A stretch of DNA of 64,000 nucleotides from Dactylellina haptotyla (GCA_031310005.1 CM062387.1:2046001-2110000), one strand, 5' to 3'; positions 44,737 to 56,476 are shown, counted from the stretch's first letter. The notes: generated by a model from the sequence alone, not told the origin. Program-made: numbers and translations.

Positions 44737-46885
44737 TCTCTTTTGCCTATTGTTTGCCCCGTCCGCGCGAAAATTGAACACCTTCTTCTCTTCGGTTCCA
44801 CGCGACAAGACCAGGCCCTCGATACCAGAGATTTCTTGCTTCGTACCGAGGGGAAAAAAAGATTGATGAGATACCCGCAAATCGGCCTCTTCTCCTCCTC
44901 TTAAACGTTTCGAACAATAGGCCTGCTCCCGGCCTGTCAGATTTGCCTTCTGCTGGGGCTGACCAGGTAGAGGGAAGAGAGAGAAGAGAAAAGGAAGACA
45001 GGCCTTCTTCGAGTTAGGCCTAGCCAGCCAGCATGCGAGCTAAACCCCAGTGCATATCTAACTTTTCGACTCCCAGTTTGCGATCGAAATCGAGTAAGGA
45101 TGGATGACCAGGCTGGGGCTTATCATGGCACTAAGGTCCTCCATCTGCCGGCTATTGGACAGGCCGCTCGCTTCAAAGGACGAAACATGGACATGCCCGT
45201 GCATGGCTCTCAGATGGGGTAGGTATTCCTTGTGCACACGGCAAATTTTGTCCATAAGATCAGCAGAAAACACAAGAATTTCGAGTAATCGTGGGAAAAA
45301 ATCTCTGGAAAGAGTCAGTCGTACGACTCTGTGGCACCCTGGCTCGCCATACGCCGAGCAGGCCAACTTGCAGCTGAGAGGCTGAACGTTGTTCCAGAGA
45401 ATTTCGAGATATCTTCGACGTGGTCGCCACAGGTTGGTGCACTAAACACGGCTATCTCCCGCCGCCCAGCAGCCCAAGTCGCAATCCGGAACGCCAAAGA
45501 CAAACTCCATGCCAAATTCGTCGTCCGAATGCATTCTTTCCATGCATGAGTTCTGCACCGGTGCACCATGCCGTGCCATGGAGTTTCCCATCCGGTCTCC
45601 GAATGGGATGCCAGATTATGCACGGGTAACATGCACGATTCTCTCATTTAACAATCTTCATGCATAGTAAACCGACCTTGTCGCAATTTTGCGAAATGCA
45701 AAATTTTTTATCTCTTGAACATCACCGATAACTATTCACCTCGTATTTGAAGACCCTTCACAATGCGGCTTCGAGAAATTCGAAACATGTTAACATCTCA
45801 ACAATATTAAACGTCCGCAAATGGGGAGACGGATATCCGGGGATCAACTGATTTTTTATATGAAATTCGGCCGCGATTAGTCACCAACACCGACCCGATT
45901 ACTCCTCTGCTACTATCGGGAGATTGCGCTTACTTAGCTTACGTACCGGAGGCACCGAGGCTATATCACCAGACGATAATAATTTGCAATTATTTTGCGT
46001 TCTATAGGGAGTCACGTCGTACTCATGAATAGCCCTACTACCTCTTATATACCCACTCGAGTTGTAGGCGCTGGGAGTATACGAGCTGTTGGCTTCAAGA
46101 TTAGATGAACCATTCTTATGACTGATCTTTGTGTATATCTGAGTGCTGTAGAGAGCACGTAAACGCCACAGCATCCATACCGGTGAAATCGCCTCATACG
46201 TACTTTCGACTAGGAGTTAATAATCTTGTAGTGTTTTGTATTACTTAATACTAGCATCATCATTATTCTCGTTCTTCTTGAAATATTAGCAGTTGAAGAT
46301 TTTTTTACTGGTTATACTTCCAAGAACATATTCGACGGAATATATGGTGTTGGCGTGTGCTTAGTCATCACGTACATCACAATAGTTTTTATGAGTAGTT
46401 TGTAGAGAGCATCGTATACGCGTAGCAAAGCAATCGATTCTCATCACAGCACCCATCTCTCATATATATATAAGAATGTAGAATGAAACTCGCACGCATG
46501 AATAGATCTGCAGAAACTATAGCCAAACAAAGATCAGGCCAAAGTATACAGAACATGCCCTTTGGTAATCTAATCCTACATATATCTCTCCCACCAATCT
46601 GCCCAACTGCAGGATCCGGAGAAACAACTTTTACCAGCCATACCACTTGCGTTTGTGTGCCTCGCGGAGGTAGCTTTGGCGTGCAGTATGGCCCAACGCA
46701 AACTTGCGCTTGCTCACCTTTCAGCATCGATTAGAGAATTTTAGTCCTCTGTTGAATGTGAACAGAGTTGAAAACGCTTATATAGATAACCAACCGACTA
46801 TCCTCGTTCAAGTTAAGCAGCAACCACTGTAGCTATAGCAATTTATCACATAACTAGGTTGTTTCGATAATTATCGATAATTAGG
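44737..46885. other. Intergenic, 2.1 kb
   Basis: Runs from the DUF3433 promoter to the TPR-CHAT gene. Short frames at 45058-45647, 45899-46174 and 46389-46734 occur on both strands. The plus frame at 46483-46734 ends in a cysteine-containing stretch (CVCVPRGGSF) but lacks a signal peptide. A GCACCGGTGC palindrome occurs near 45555. No gene supported. Confidence 0.4.
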
Positions 46886-49800
46886 ATGCAACCCTTCGAC
46901 ATTGATGCGGAAATCGCCTCTTCACTCGATGAACTGGACGATGAAGAGCTCGAGAATTTTGCGGAATCGCAGCTTGAATCACAAGAACAAGGTCCCGTAA
47001 ATTCTAAACAGGTCGAACTATATATTTACACTTGCTTCCTAATCTTCAAGAAAAGGCACTCGCCAAAGCATCTTGAAAAAGCTATTAACCAAACTGAAGG
47101 GTGGATCGCTGAACTAGGCGTCGATCCTGACAATGAGCGAAGACTTCAAATTCTCGACTTTCTATCCGCCTGGATGATCAATTCGGTCTCATCTCTGCAG
47201 CAGATACTACATCTCCGTTATTAGAAAACAGGTAAGCAGTATTTCCCGCAAGGCTTCCTCAAGAGAGTGCACGAGTGGTCCTAGGATCATATACCCTTGG
47301 TTCGTTATTATTTAAAACGTGGGGAGAGGTAACCAAAATCCCTCAGAGTGGAACGTTTCCAGTTGGTGGAGAAGGCGAGCTGCTAATTCGCGAGTGCTCG
47401 AGTACCTATTAGCCAAAAAATTAAACAAGACTTCGTACCTGAAATGAGCCTCCAGATACCCGAACAACATGATGTAGCAATACAACTGATGCGAAATTAC
47501 GAACAAACTGGCGTTTTGGGAACCTTAAACACGGCTATTAGTATCATGCAACAGAACGTAGAATTAGCTGGAAAATACATCACGCCGGACATACTGAATG
47601 ATTTGGGGGTAATGCTCGGGATACGATTCGAGAGAACAGGTGCGATGGACGATCTCAGTTGCGCTATTGAAGCTGCGAATATGGCTGTGAACGCCACACC
47701 TCAAGACGACCCAACTTGGGCTAGCTGCTTGAACGGCCTCGGAAATCGGCTTGGGAGGCGATATGAACGCACGGGGTCGATAGACGATATTAACCGCGCT
47801 GTTGAAGTTGCAAGCATGGCATTAGATGCTACACCTCATGATCACCCCAATCGGGCTTCCCGCTTGGGCAATCTTGGGAATCTGCTTGAGATGCGATTTG
47901 AGCAAACTGGCTCGAGCTCAATGGACGATATCAACCATGCTATTAAGTTTACGGATATGGCGCTTGATATCATACCGCAAGACCAACCCAATCGGCTAGA
48001 TATTTGAACAACTTTGGAAACCAGCTTGAGGCGCGATTCAAGCGAACCGGCTCAGTAAATGATCTCGACCGTGCTGTTGAAGCTGCAGATATGGCAGTAA
48101 ATGCTACACCTCAAAACCACCCCTTTCGCGCTGGCCGTTTAGGGAACCTTGGGACTCGGCTTGGAACGCGATTCGAGCGGACCGGCTCAATCGAGGACCT
48201 CAATCGAGCTATCGAAATTGCAAATATAGCATTAGATATTACACCCCATGACCACCCGAATCGAGCTAGCTATTTAAACAACCTTGGGAATCAGTTTATT
48301 AGCAGATTCGAACAGACCGGCTCAGTAGAAGATCTCAATCGTGCCATCCAAGTTACAGATATGGCAGTAAAATCTACACCTCCCGACCACCCTAATTGGA
48401 GTCGCTATTTGCATAGCTTCGGGATCTCGCTTAGGAAACGGTTTGAGCGAACCGGTTCGATGGAGGATCTTAATTGTTCTGTTGAAGCTGCAGATACGGC
48501 GGTGAATGCGGTACCTCAGAACCACTCCAACTGGTCTAGCGGTTTGAACAGCCTTGGAGTCCGACTCACGGCGCGATTCGGACGAACCGGCTCGATGAAT
48601 GATCTTAACCGCGCTGTTAAAGCTGCAGACATGGCAGTGGACAGTACACCTCGGGACCATCCTGACCGAGCTGTCTATTTGAAAAACCTTGGCATTTCGC
48701 TTGGAACTCGATACGACCGAACTGGCTCGATAGAGGACCTGAATCGCGCTATTGAAGCTACAGATATGGCAGTGGGCGCCACACCCCAGGACCACCCTGA
48801 TCGAGTTCACCATTTGGACAGTCTTGGACACCATCTTAGAAAGCGGTTCGAGCGAAACGGTTCGATAGATGATATCAATCGTGCTGTTAAAGTTGCAGAA
48901 ATGGCAGTAGAAGCGATACCTCAAAATAATCCATCTCGAGCTGGGCTTTTGAGCAATCTTTCAAACCAACTTGGAACGCGATTTAGCCGAACCAAAATAT
49001 TTGATGATATCAAACGTGCCGTTGAAGCTGCAGATATGGCAGTAAACGCCACACCCCAAGATCATCCTAGTCGGGCGGATCATTTAAATAGTCTTGGGCT
49101 CTGGCTCGGGAGGCAATATGAGAGAACATGTCTGATAGAAGATATCAACCGCGCTATTGAAATTGCAAATATGGCAGTAAACGCCACGCCTCAAGATCAC
49201 CCTGCTAGGCCTCGCCATTTGAACAATCTTGCGATCTGGCTTCAGACTCGATTCGACCGGACAGGTTCGATGGACGACCTCAGTTCTGCTATTGAAGCTG
49301 TAGATATGGCAGTGAATATCGCACCTCAAGATCTCCCCAATCGGATTACATATTTCTACAACCTTGGAAACCAGCTGATGAACCGTTTCGAGCTGATCGG
49401 CTCAATTGATGATCTCAACCGTGCGCTCTCGTCGTATACAGAAGGTTGGCATTGTCGTAGTGCTCCCCCATCGCTTCGCATCCAGTCGGCATGGAAGGCT
49501 GCCGATATCCTCGCCGCGCAGCAAAATTGGGAAACATCAAGTTTGTTGCTGGAGGAAGCCATACAACTCTTTCCAGTTGTAAGTCCACGATCTTTAAAAC
49601 ATACTGATAAGCAGTCTATGCTTGCAAAATTTGCAGGCTTAGCTTCTATGGCGGCAGCGCTTTCCTTGAACGCTGGAAGGGTTCATCGTGCCTTACAGAC
49701 CCTTGAGCTCGGCCGTGGTGTTATTGCAGGGCTACTAATGGAGATGCGCGGGGATATTTCCAATCTAAAACATCAGTATCCTGATCTGGCAAATGAATTC

Positions 49801-51147
49801 GTATTTCTTCGAGACGCGCTGGACTCGCCGGAAGATAGATCAAAGTCTTCGATCCTTTCTGACAATATACCTTCAATGAGATCGCAAAAAGGACTACAAA
49901 TTGAACCACAAATTGAATCGCAAATAGAACCGCAAAAAGAATCGCGTTATGAATTGGATCGGAGGTTGAGCGGACTTATTGCAACGATCCGTGCCAAGCC
50001 TGGGTTCGATAACTTTCTTCTTCCGCCAACAGAAACGGAGATGAAAAGTGCGGCATGCTTTGGCCCCATCGTTGTTATTAATGTTAGTTTGTATCGCTGT
50101 GACGCATTCCTCATTGAGCATAATCAAATCAGGGTCCTGGAATTACCGAATCTGATACCGAAAGATGCCCATTCAAAAGTCCGAGATCTACCTGTTCGCC
50201 CAAAAGCTTCTTTCCTTGGAACCGAAACGCTAGGGTGGCTCTGGGATGTTCTCTGTCGCCCGATTCTCGATGCTTTAGACTTCAAGCATGCGATCTCCGA
50301 TGATAACTGGCCTCGAGTCTGGTGGATTCCAACCGGTCTGCTCAGTCGGTTACCGCTCCATGCGGCTGGATACCACGAGCAAGGGGAAACAGTGCTCGAC
50401 AGAGTCATGTCGTCATACGCCTCATCAATTAAGGCGCTGATATACGGACGTCGACACCATGTTCGAAGCCCCACCGGACCCGGGAACGATCGCGCTCTCC
50501 TAGTTGCCATGAAGCAAACGCCAGATTTAGTCGTCGCAAACCAGGTTCTTCCGTTTGTCGAAGATGAAGTAAACATGTTGAAAGAACTCTGTCCGTCGCT
50601 CCAACTGGAGCCCATCATACCAACGTTGCAGAAGGACGACGTCCTAAAACAGATGCAAAAGTGCAAGATTTTCCATTTTGCAGGCCACGGATCGTCACAT
50701 CCAACAGAACCTTCGCAAAGCTATCTACTGCTCAAGGATTGGAAGGTTAACCCGCTGACTGTTGGAGATATTCGCGACTGTAATTTCCAAGAGAAACCGT
50801 TCCTTGGCTATTTGTCGGCTTGCTTAACCGGTGCCAATGAGGCCGAAGAATTGGCGGATGAGGGAATCCACCTCGTCAGCTCTTTTCAACTCGCGGGCTT
50901 TCGACACGTTATTGGGGCTCTCTGGGAAGTATCGGACGAACAATGCGTTGACGTGGCGAGAGTATTCTATGAAACAATGCGCGATGAAGGGATGACTGAC
51001 GAGGCGGTTTGTCGAGGGCTTCATCGAGCCTTGAGGTCGCTGCGTGGCAGAGAGATTGGGGAGGATGAGGCGAGAAATGCCAAGTCGTGGAATGCGGGAG
51101 GCTCGATGAACCTCCACTGGGCGCCTTATATTCACTTTGGCGTTTAG
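46886..51147 (+). CDS. TPR-CHAT protein, putative caspase-like peptidase, frame interrupted
   Basis: Three parts read in order. 46886 onward encodes an acidic N-terminus (DELDDEELENFAESQLESQ) and a first helical segment (YTCFLIFKKRHSPKHLEKAI). 47444-48006 and 48004-51147 encode tetratricopeptide repeats and a C-terminal CHAT domain. Fourteen 45-residue repeats of the type NLGxRLGxRFERTGSxxDLN are followed by irregular helices, then the CHAT core. It has IFHFAGHGSSHP, whose histidine is residue 895 of the last frame, and GYLSACLTGANEAEELADEG, whose cysteine is residue 940. These form the His-Cys dyad of the caspase/separase-like CHAT fold, so the catalytic part looks intact. It ends with VIGALWEVSDEQCVDVARVF and NLHWAPYIHFGV, usual for fungal members. 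The frame changes once in repeat three (about 48000) and apparently once near 47190-47230, with a likely intron between about 47231 and 47410. Recent inactivation, an alternative allele or sequence error could explain this. Confidence 0.75.
47597..49440 (+). repeat. Array of 14 TPR-coding repeats, about 135 bp each
   Basis: DNA-level tandem repeats inside the TPR-CHAT gene, each encoding 45 residues (one copy has two extra codons). Recurrent blocks are RFERTGS, DLNRAIE, MAVNATPQDHP and RAxxLNNLG. Neighbouring units share long nucleotide identity, so unit number can change by unequal recombination. Confidence 0.85.
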
Positions 51148-52219
51148 ATATCATTTAGACGAAATACGAGAAGCTCAATGATTGGATCATCAGTGTGCCA
51201 TCTCTTAGTCTCGTTGCCGGACCAGCAGCAAAACTGCCCCGTCTGGCCAACGAGACTAGCCATCTCTATAGCATACGTTTATACCTTTTGTAATTTTGAG
51301 CCTTACTCTAACCAACATTTATAGCCACTATGGGTAGTCCAGTTACGAGTGTCACTATTGACCCTGGGACAATGTCACATATGGCACAGAATCCGTAGTT
51401 GTAGTTGTTGTAGTTGTAGTTATGGTGGTGGTGGTGGTGGTGGTGATTGTTACGAGTACCGCGACAACATGATTGGTGGTGTGTGTGTGAAGAATGTATA
51501 GACGCATAGGCTGCGTTGTCCTACCTGATTAGGACACTGGAACTTTGTATGGCGACTACCCAGAAGCAGTCTCGTAACCAGACTTGTGTTGCCAAGCACC
51601 AAAAAATTGCTTGCGCGTGGTTGAAGCGTGAAATTTGCGGATACTTTTTTGCACCTACTTATAAAAACTAGGATTTGCAATATGGCTGAAAAGATGTTTT
51701 ACACACAATAATGCTAGAATGCTACTGGCAGCATTCAACTGGCAGCTCTGCATTATAGTATACAGACACAGATGCAAAGACCAATCATACAATGGCGTCA
51801 GCACACCTACTATTATCGAGGCTGCATTCAAGCAGGCACAGAGAATATTAGTATTAAGTAAAGCTTTAATACTCCCGTTATATTCCTATGAGTTAAATAT
51901 ATCAAGTAAAGGGACAGACTTGATTGATTCTTGCTGAGAGCTTCTGAATTCTGTCATCACATTTATCGACCCACTTGCTTCGGAATGTATTCCACGATAT
52001 TAACGAGCCTGATTGCGCGACATATTCGAGATGCTAACTTGATTGTTAATGCTTGTGGCCAACAATCCCCCGTCTTGTAAATGCCTTAAACCGAGCATAT
52101 TGCCTCGAGATAGCACTTGATCCACGACTCAACAACGTGATGTTGATACTCATCATGCAAACAACGATATTCAATTGATACCGAACGATAGTGAGATCCG
52201 CATATATATTTCATCTGCA
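51148..52219. other. Intergenic, 1.07 kb
   Basis: Begins with the TPR-CHAT 3' flank and includes a GTT/GGT simple repeat (about 51394-51445). A 72-codon frame at 51719-51937 has no features. No gene supported. Confidence 0.45.
51394..51445 (+). repeat. GTT/GGT microsatellite
   Basis: Imperfect TTGTAG/TTG units followed by about seven perfect TGG units, downstream of the TPR-CHAT stop codon. Confidence 0.85.
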
Positions 52220-53194
52220 ATGCGAGCTTCGAACAAGCAGAAGCTAACAGCCGGGCTATTCTCATTCGCCCTTTTATTCACCGTGTAACTATAAACTCGT
52301 CTGATATTATTTGTATGATTTAACCGTCAGAGCAAATAACTATTTTCTTAAATTAACAGGAACGGACTCGATGTTAATATCACAGAGGAACAATTCGATT
52401 TCAACCTAGCCCAATACCACGATGTCTACATCGGTCCCTTCCGCAGCGCCACTCACGACCTCTGGTCCCTCGCCGAGTTCTACCCGATAGAACCACCCGA
52501 GCAAGATGCCTTCCCTTACGCGCCCATCCGCGTGCGAGACCGCATCAAAGCCGCAGCAGTCGCGATCGGTGTCGCCAAAGCCCTGGCGGGAAATAAAATT
52601 TTAGAACAAAGCGACAACGACGCCGCCCTATCCGACGAAGAAGCAGAGCTAGTACAACTGCACACGATGCTAGTAAACTTCATGAAGGTAGTGATAGATT
52701 TCAGATCCGGAAATGTTCTAACGAACTGGCGCGTATGGGAGCCCGTTAAGCTCAACCCGAAGAATCTGGACGGCATGAGCGTATGGACGTCGATATACTG
52801 TCTTCGTGTCAGCGTGCACAAGTGGATCAGGCCGAGTGCGGACGGTGGGGCACGGAACAGCGTCATCTGGCTATTTACCGGAAGACTAGATAAAGAGACC
52901 GGATTGTGGACTTTACGTGTCGGCGATGCGGAGTTCAGAAGGAATGCTACGAAGGATCTCGTTCGTGAGTTGGAGAAAATGATACGGGATGCGGATGAGT
53001 ACTTGGAGACATTGGCGGGTATGAAAGGTGCTGTTGCGGCGGTGGGTGATGAGATGGTTGAGGCGGTGGAGAAGGTGGTGCTATTGGTTAATGACGTGAA
53101 GATTATGGTGGAGACGTTTTTGGGTCTGTTGAAGACGATTGAACGGAGTATGGAGGGGATGATATGTGCTTATACTTTCCAGCGGGACGATTAA
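52220..53194 (+). CDS. Hypothetical secreted or membrane-anchored protein with helical C-terminus (299 aa)
   Basis: Two exons, 52220-52284 and 52360-53194, with a 75-bp intron (donor GTAACT, acceptor TAACAG). The first exon encodes MRASNKQKLTAGLFSFALLFTV, a signal-peptide-like start that would be missed if the long frame were started at 52532. The second exon is open from the splice: GLDVNITEEQFDFNLAQYHD, then FRSATHDLWSLAEFYPIEPP. A central beta-like region follows (WTSIYCLRVSVHKWIRP, SVIWLFTGRLDKETGLW). The long amphipathic helical C-terminus includes KDLVRELEKMIRDADEYLET and DEMVEAVEKVVLLVNDVKIM. I recognise no family. Only three cysteines are visible, so it is not a typical disulfide-rich effector. 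It is convergent with the four-cysteine secreted gene at 53289. Confidence 0.65.
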
Positions 53195-53288
53195 TTCCTT
53201 GACAGCAATAATGAGTATATATGGTGTATTTACAGGTTTATAATTATAGATTACGTTACATAATAAATACAGGGTAGAAAGTGGAAGA

Positions 53289-53707
53289 CTACTGAAACAG
53301 CACACTTCTGATTCGCCCGCCCCATTTCTCTGGAAACATAGTGTTAATGTCCACACACCCGCCGGTGTCGTTAAGTCCAGGCATTCTTCCGATACGGTGA
53401 CTGCCTGGACATCTTCCGGCTGCGTGGGCGACGGGCACGCCGGCAAAGTATCCAGAGCCCGTGTTGATCCAGATTGAATTCGTGGCGTAGTCGATGTCGA
53501 TGCAGTCCGTGACGGACGGCCAGTGGGTATAGAGCATTTGTCCGGTGCTACAATATGACATTAGAGATTTAAATAGATCGTGATGGCGGATAGAGGGGAA
53601 TACCAGTTGCTGGTGGGATACTCGTCCATGGCTATGGTGTTCCAGGCTGAGGAGAGTGAGATGAAAGCCGTGAACGTGGTTAGAAGGCTGAAGCGTAGGG
53701 AGTGCAT
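53289..53707 (-). CDS. Small secreted four-cysteine protein (120 aa)
   Basis: Two exons, 53604-53707 and 53289-53547, with a 56-bp intron (donor GTATTC, acceptor TTGTAG). The first exon is MHSLRFSLLTTFTAFISLSS plus AWNTIAMDEYPTSN, a good signal peptide. Splicing gives PTSNCTGQMLYTHWPSVTDC, which creates the first cysteine from a split codon. Four cysteines remain in the mature ~100 residues (NCT, TDC, GRC, GGC), enough for two disulfides. Small, secreted and rich in Gly, Ile and Trp; otherwise unrecognised. Upstream in-frame ATGs at 53758 and 53737 would add a poor leader, so the start at 53707 is preferred. It overlaps no neighbour and lies under 100 bp from the convergent gene. Confidence 0.72.
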
Positions 53708-54190
53708 TGTATCTAGTATAATATCCACTAGTACCATAATGCTACCGATACCATCCAACAGAATCTATTGATTGATGAAATGCAATGAGATTGAAATACC
53801 TTTTTGAATGTCTACTATTGGCTTACCCACAGTCAATATTTAAACGGATATCCTATGGATTCTCGACAAAACTTTATATCGGTAACTTCATAGACAAAGA
53901 AACTCTACACGCCAATAAACTAACCCAGCCTCTTTCGCACCCTCTAGATCGCAGATTTGAGTTCAAGGACACACACATCCTATTCGCATTCGTCAGTACT
54001 TCAAAAGTAACACACTCGTTTACACGTTGGATTTGGTTCTCTAATGTGTTGGTGCACCGTCCAATCATCGGCAGCAACCAAAGCAGCTTCCATACACGAA
54101 TTCGAACTTCCTCCACAAACCGCCGCCATATTCCACTCCCACCACAACCACCACACGCCGCCCCACCGACCTCACCTCCCCGCGCCCACG
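53708..54190. other. Divergent intergenic region
   Basis: About 480 bp between the four-cysteine secreted gene and EMC5, likely carrying both promoters. A CACC/CCAC-rich leader precedes EMC5. No other feature. Confidence 0.45.
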
Positions 54191-54825
54191 ATGTCGCTCC
54201 CCTCCAAACTCCTCATCGCCTTCTCCTCCCTCCTCCTCGCCCACGCGTAAGCCACCCCTCTACCCCATCCATCCTCCCATATCCTTATATACTATCCGCA
54301 CACTAACTAACCAATCCACATAAAATACAGCTGCTACTCCGCCCACGAACACTCCCTCCTCTCAACCACCACCCCATCATCCAGCCCCGCCGCCTCCTCG
54401 TCCGCATCAAGCACAACAGCAGGATCAGCACCCGCGGGCTCCTCCCTCCCGCTGGACATCACCCTGGAAACGCTATTCTCCGTCTCGTTACTACTGCTGG
54501 GCCTCGTGCTGTCCGGGTGGGAGTTGAAACCGATCAGTCTGCGCGCGTACGCGGGCATGTTGGAGAGTGGGAAGATACAGCCTGACGGGGTAATCGGCGG
54601 GAAGAAAGGGCGCGGGGTGTTCGATGCGCTTGAAGAGCGTCCGGGGTTTTTGGATATCAGGGTATTTTTTTCTCTTTTTCTTTGTGATCTTCCATCCTTT
54701 CACGTATATTTCTTGTTAGAGAAATATTTTTTATGTGGGGATGTTTGGCTGACGGTGTACGTGTGAGCGTTCAGAAACAACGGAAGGAGTTTTCGGAGTG
54801 GGTTAAACTAGAGGGTAGCAGTTGA
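54191..54825 (+). CDS. emc5: ER membrane protein complex subunit 5 (EMC5/MMgT family, 145 aa)
   Basis: Three exons: 54191-54246, 54331-54661 and 54775-54825. Introns of 84 and 113 bp have GTAAGC and GTATTT donors. The product has the EMC5 plan: an N-terminal span (KLLIAFSSLLLAHACYSAHEH), a Ser/Ala-rich lumenal loop, and a second span (ITLETLFSVSLLLLGLVLSG). Then comes the conserved LKPISLRAYAGMLESGKI and a basic tail (RPGFLDIRKQRKEFSEWVKL). EMC5 belongs to the conserved insertase that inserts tail-anchored and multi-pass proteins into the ER membrane. The exon-1 codon split (GC|C) restores HACYSAHEHSLL, the diagnostic junction. The loop between the spans is longer than in yeast, which is usual for filamentous fungi. 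The last exon is only 17 codons, but it completes the family's C-terminus. Confidence 0.88.
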
Positions 54826-55283
54826 ATGGCGTTAGAGTTATTTGTATAGTGGAGAAACGGCATCTCTGGTGGTATTTTGGAGAGGATGGCTGCTAGCAGC
54901 AGTTAGATAGACGGTGAGATGAAAAAGTTACAAAGGTTAATGAATTTCTCATTTTACGCTGTCCTCAAGCTTGGTGCTAGCTACGCTTTACGTAATACTA
55001 TCGAAATGGCATATAGATGGTTGGTAGGATGTGAATGAATCTTGCATTGGTGGTTCCTATAATGTCATGTATGATAAAACCAACAACAGTCTAATATAAC
55101 AAAAAGAGAGAGCGGGTGGGATGAAAAAGAAGAAATATTCACGACCAGCCTGTTAAAAAAAAAAAAAAAAAAAAAGGCACCAGCGTTCAGCTGTAATACA
55201 CAATACTTGGTGGCAGTGGTATGATGTCAAAAGATAACTTTTAAGTTAATAAGACATGATGTGTATTTCTTTTTGTTAAGAAT
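54826..55283. other. Intergenic between convergent genes
   Basis: About 460 bp, AT-rich, with a 21-nt poly-A tract at 55155-55175. It holds two 3' UTRs. Confidence 0.5.
55155..55175 (+). repeat. Poly-A tract (21 nt)
   Basis: Uninterrupted run of 21 adenines in the intergenic region between EMC5 and eEF1B-beta. No target-site duplication or retrogene upstream of it was recognised, so it is treated as simple sequence. Confidence 0.9.
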
Positions 55284-56476
55284 TTACAGCTTCTGCATGG
55301 CAGCAACGTCGGTACTCTGGACGTGGTCCTCGAATTCTTCGATCTGCTGCTGGAGCTCGTCGAGGGAGACCTTCTCGTCTTCGATGACCAAGTTGATCTG
55401 GAGCTTCTTGATGCCAAAACCGACGGCAATGAGCTGGGAAGCACCCCAGACGAGACCGTCCTTCTCGATGCTGCGGACGTTGGCCTCGAGCTCCTTCATG
55501 TCACTGTGGGCAGGGCATTGGGTTAGTATATTTAAGATAAGGAGGAGGATGGGTATTTGAAGAGATGGAACTTACGTCTCGTCATCCCATGGCTTGACTT
55601 CCAATGTGACAATGGACTTAGCGGCGGGCTTGGTCTTGAGGGCCTTCTTGGCGCTGGAAAGTGGAAAAAAGTCTCGTTAACACATATATTCAAAAATAAT
55701 AATAATAAGATCGCTTATTATGTATCGGTTGAATGTGTGAGAAGACAGCTTACTTGTACTCTTCCAATCTCTTGGCCTTCAATGCCTCAGCCTCTGCATC
55801 TTCCTCCTCGTCTTCGGAACCGAAGAGATCGACATCATCGTCATCCTCTTCGGCAGCGGCAGCAGTTGGTGGGACTGGGGCGCCACCTTCTGGGCCGTAG
55901 CTCTCGAGTGGGGCGCTCGAATCACCGGTGAGGGACTCGAACTCGGTGGAGTAGGAGTTGATGTGGTTGTACCAGCGGGCAGCATATGGGTATTTGCTTG
56001 GGTCTGGGAGGCCGCCGAGGGCCTTGAAGACGGTGACATCGGCCTGGGAGGGAGTGTAACTGCACTTTTACATTAGCTATCCTCTTTCACTTCATAATAA
56101 AAATAAATGAAGAGACTAGACTGAGTATAATAGAGTAGAACGGGTGGGGTAGTAGGATCAGATTGTTCAAAGCAGAGTTTTTCACGATGGTCATTAATCA
56201 CCGGCGGGGCCCTTTGGCAGAGCTCGCCCACCGTCATCAACAAGGACCAATTCGTTTTCACATCATCGCAGGTAGATAATCTGAGTGAGAGGCAGAGGAA
56301 GAGGGGAGGTTTACCCAGTGATGTAGCTGCGGGTCTCGAGCCAGGAGTTGAGAGCTATCAGACAAAAAAAAAATTTAGTATGAGAGTATTTTCAAGATAT
56401 TCTGATAGTGGGACAGATAGAAGGCAGAAAACGCACCAGCCTTTCCGGCATCAGCGACAAGATCTCCGAAGCCCAT
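55284..56476 (-). CDS. efb1: Translation elongation factor 1-beta (eEF1B alpha/EF-1 beta, 227 aa)
   Basis: Five exons: 56437-56476, 56315-56354, 55754-56059, 55576-55653 and 55284-55503. Introns are 82, 255, 100 and 72 bp. The N-terminus [20 protein letters not shown] through [20 protein letters not shown] is the short GST-C-like domain. An acidic linker follows ([20 protein letters not shown]). The C-terminal guanine-exchange domain has [20 protein letters not shown] and [20 protein letters not shown], ending [12 protein letters not shown]. It recharges eEF1A with GTP in the cytosol. Length matches the family. The first two exons are 40 nt each. Intron 2 (56060-56314) is about three times the length of its neighbours and contains a candidate structured RNA (separate entry). 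A TCGCAAATTTTTCG motif lies upstream, near 56720. Confidence 0.93.
56158..56284 (-). ncRNA. Candidate structured RNA inside eEF1B intron 2
   Basis: On the minus strand the intron contains TCAGATT (56278-56284) and its exact complement AATCTGA (56158-56164), about 113 nt apart, so they could close a stem. Between them are snoRNA-like motifs: GATGATG and TTGATGA resemble box C, a CTGA resembles box D, and an ACA sits close before the 3' arm. The evidence does not decide between C/D, H/ACA or nothing. Elongation-factor 1-beta introns host snoRNAs in vertebrates, which motivates the call; here it is only a candidate. Confidence 0.25.

Noticed and set aside
48322-49329. Minus-strand frames with regular Cys/His spacing (CHICSFNS repeats)
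   Set aside because: The regularity comes from the TPR-coding repeats on the plus strand read backwards; not a zinc-finger protein.
52220-53194. Possible gasdermin-like partner for the CHAT peptidase
   Set aside because: Size is right, but the signal-like N-terminus and sequence show no gasdermin-type motif that I can recognise; kept only as a proximity question.
55155-55175. Poly-A tract as a retrotransposon tail
   Set aside because: No LINE/SINE body or target-site duplication is visible next to it.
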